Positions 62,840 through 64,000 of a stretch of DNA of 64,000 bases are shown here, piece after piece. Position numbers and translations under genes: made by a program. The first letter of the stretch is position 1, and each line of letters starts with the position of its first letter. Origin of the DNA: Pseudomonadota bacterium (GTDB lineage Bacteria; Pseudomonadota; Alphaproteobacteria; Rhizobiales; Hyphomicrobiaceae); the NCBI GenBank assembly GCA_023412805.1, contig JAEZRM010000008.1, positions 1 through 64,000 on the forward strand, in the 5' to 3' direction. Below the pieces are notes generated by a model, which saw only the letters and a list, made by a program, of their open reading frames with translations, ran no database searches and was not told the DNA's origin.

Positions 62840-63610
62840 TCATGCCGCCGCGTAGCAGCCATCGACGTTGTAAGCGGCGCCGCTCACGTAATTCGCGCGA
62901 TCCGAGCACAGCCATACGACCATCTCGGCGATATCCTCCGGCGTGCCGAGACGGCCGAACGGAATGCGCCCCATGATCTGGTCGCCCTTGCGCTCCATGG
63001 GCTCACGCGTCATTTCGGTAACGATATAGCCCGGGCAAACTGCATTCACGCGAATGCCCCTCGTTGCGTATTCAAGCGCTGCCGTCTTGGTCAGGCCGAT
63101 GACACCGTGCTTCGCTGCGACATACGCCGAGGACGTCTCCAAGCCGACGAGGCCCGCAATCGACGCCGTATTGACGATCGCACCCCCCTTGCCGTCCGCC
63201 AGCATGGCGTTGATCTCGTCGCGCATGCAGAGCCACACGCTCTTGAGATTGATCTCGATCATGCGGTCGAAGGCCTGCTCTGGCCAGTCGGCCGTGTGCT
63301 TGCCTTGCGCGCCGACCGCACCGCCGGCAATGCCGGCGTTGTTGAAGGCGCAGTCGATGCGGCCGTAGGCATTCACGACCGTATCGACCCACGATTTGAC
63401 CATCTCGGCCTTGGTCACGTCCCCGCTGACCGAGACGGCCTGACCGCCGCCGGCGTTGATCATCGCGACAGTCTCCTGGGCGCCTTCGGCCAGCAGGTCC
63501 GACACGACCACCCGCGCCCCCTCGCGCGCGAACGCGAGCGCCGCAGCACGGCCGATACCGCGCGCGCCACCCGTGATGAGTGCCGCCTTGCCTTCGAGCA
63601 ATCCAGCCAT
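62840..63610 (-). CDS. SDR-family oxidoreductase
   Basis: A 256-residue classical SDR. TGGARGIGRA (14-23) binds the coenzyme and Asp in VVVSDLLAEG indicates NAD(H). NNAG (about 90-93), NTASIAGL and YVAAKHG supply the catalytic Asn-Ser-Tyr-Lys set. The final ASYNVDGG is SGAAYNVDGC with a Cys. Family members reduce cyclic alcohols, ketones or acyl chains; the substrate is unknown. ATG 63610 has GAGGAAGCC before it. Confidence 0.92.
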   Translation of the reverse strand: MAGLLEGKAALITGGARGIGRAAALAFAREGARVVVSDLLAEGAQETVAMINAGGGQAVSVSGDVTKAEMVKSWVDTVVNAYGRIDCAFNNAGIAGGAVGAQGKHTADWPEQAFDRMIEINLKSVWLCMRDEINAMLADGKGGAIVNTASIAGLVGLETSSAYVAAKHGVIGLTKTAALEYATRGIRVNAVCPGYIVTEMTREPMERKGDQIMGRIPFGRLGTPEDIAEMVVWLCSDRANYVSGAAYNVDGCYAAA

Positions 63611-63646
63611 GGCTTCCTCCGCGTTTATCTTTCGTTGGCTTCGCTA

Positions 63647-63805
63647 AAGCGTCGGATCTTGAATGCGACCTACGCCCGGCCCGACTTGGACGTCGCATTT
63701 AAGGTCCAAAGACGCTTTAGGATCAAAATATTCTAAAGCAACTTTGGACTTGAAATTCACACACCCATCCAGTCGCGACGTGAGGTGAATTTCAAGTCCG
63801 TTGCT
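63647..63805. repeat. Tandem pair of imperfect palindromes ending in CTAAAGC
   Basis: Palindrome 1 (63647-63719) has arms starting CTAAAGCGTC, with TTGAATGCGAC opposed to the reverse complement of GTCGCATTTAA. Palindrome 2 (63734-63809) has arms CTAAAGCAAC and GGACTTGAAATTCAC, perfect but for one TTT bulge. The two share TTTGGAC and CTAAAGC words. The right end of palindrome 2 overlaps the nspC stop codon. It resembles a non-autonomous miniature repeat element. Confidence 0.7.
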
Positions 63806-64000
63806 TTAGCCCAGCCTACGCCGGAACTCCTCGTAGCCGAAAGACTTGATCACGCGGTAGGTGCCATCCTCATCCAGCATGGCGAGGTCCGGGAGCGGCG
63901 TGCCGTTGAAGGTCGTGTTCTTCACGAACGAGTATTGCATCATGTCCGTGAAAACGAGCCGGTCGCCGGGTTGCAGCGGCTTGTCGAAGGAATAGTCACC
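63806..64000 (-). CDS. nspC: Carboxynorspermidine decarboxylase, C-terminal part
   Basis: The last 64 residues of NspC, read from the window edge to TAA at 63808-63806. The recognisable segment GDRLVFTDMMQYSFVKNTTFNG and PLPDLAMLDEDGTYRVIKSFGYEEF is typical of the C-terminal end of this PLP-dependent ornithine/diaminopimelate-decarboxylase-fold enzyme, which makes norspermidine or spermidine. The stop codon lies inside the terminal CTAAAGC of the adjacent palindrome. The rest of the gene is outside the window. Confidence 0.85.
   Translation of the reverse strand, partial: GDYSFDKPLQPGDRLVFTDMMQYSFVKNTTFNGTPLPDLAMLDEDGTYRVIKSFGYEEFRRRLG

Overview
This 64 kb window is ordinary-looking chromosome from an alphaproteobacterium, most likely of the order Hyphomicrobiales (Rhizobiales). 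The reasons are high G+C, a circularly permuted two-piece tmRNA beside the alpha-type adaptor gene sspB, a CtrA-type TTAA-N7-TTAA box, the DUF1489 and zf-CHCC small proteins, the dapB-gpmA pair and a urtABCDE urea transporter. I see 57 protein genes (two cut by the window ends) and one RNA gene. There is no prophage, insertion sequence, CRISPR array, tRNA or rRNA.

Layout. 1-10.3 kb: a GFA-fold protein (partial), cysS, two GNAT acetyltransferases, a CPBP membrane protease, the ssrA-sspB tagging pair, an SDR, a class II aldolase, a His-rich CobW-type GTPase and a NYN/LOTUS protein. 10.6-20.8 kb: cell-envelope genes (a CtrA-box lipoprotein, bamB with a YfgM-like partner, lptF-lptG-lptD), interrupted by DUF1489 and a biotin-dependent carboxylase alpha subunit. 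20.9-32.7 kb: a hydrolase, an M20 peptidase, flavin monooxygenases, ppa, two tandem family-5 solute-binding proteins without a permease, dapB and gpmA. 32.9-34.6 kb: a thiolase-like/DUF35 pair closed by a strong terminator. 34.8-40.6 kb: urtABCDE behind a textbook sigma-54 promoter. 40.7-48.1 kb: small secreted proteins, an FMN-binding protein, malate synthase G, an SGNH hydrolase and an L,D-transpeptidase. 48.4-56.5 kb: one operon, livH-livM-livG-livF, then acyl-CoA synthetase, periplasmic binding protein and acyl-CoA dehydrogenase. 56.7-64 kb: a Pcm-like methyltransferase, an AsmA-like protein, acetoacetyl-CoA synthetase, an MFS carrier, an SDR and the end of nspC.

Functional links. The tmRNA tag and SspB form one protein-quality-control module. 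LptFGD and BamB build the outer membrane. The urt operon scavenges urea under nitrogen control. The liv-type operon probably imports a carboxylic acid, activates it to a CoA thioester and begins beta-oxidation. Acetoacetyl-CoA synthetase and malate synthase G also serve C2/C4-acid carbon metabolism.

Non-coding structure is the most distinctive part. There are three full copies and one half copy of a ~110-bp double-hairpin mosaic repeat, a second dispersed GC-rich repeat present twice, and a tandem pair of long imperfect palindromes that supplies the stop codon of nspC.
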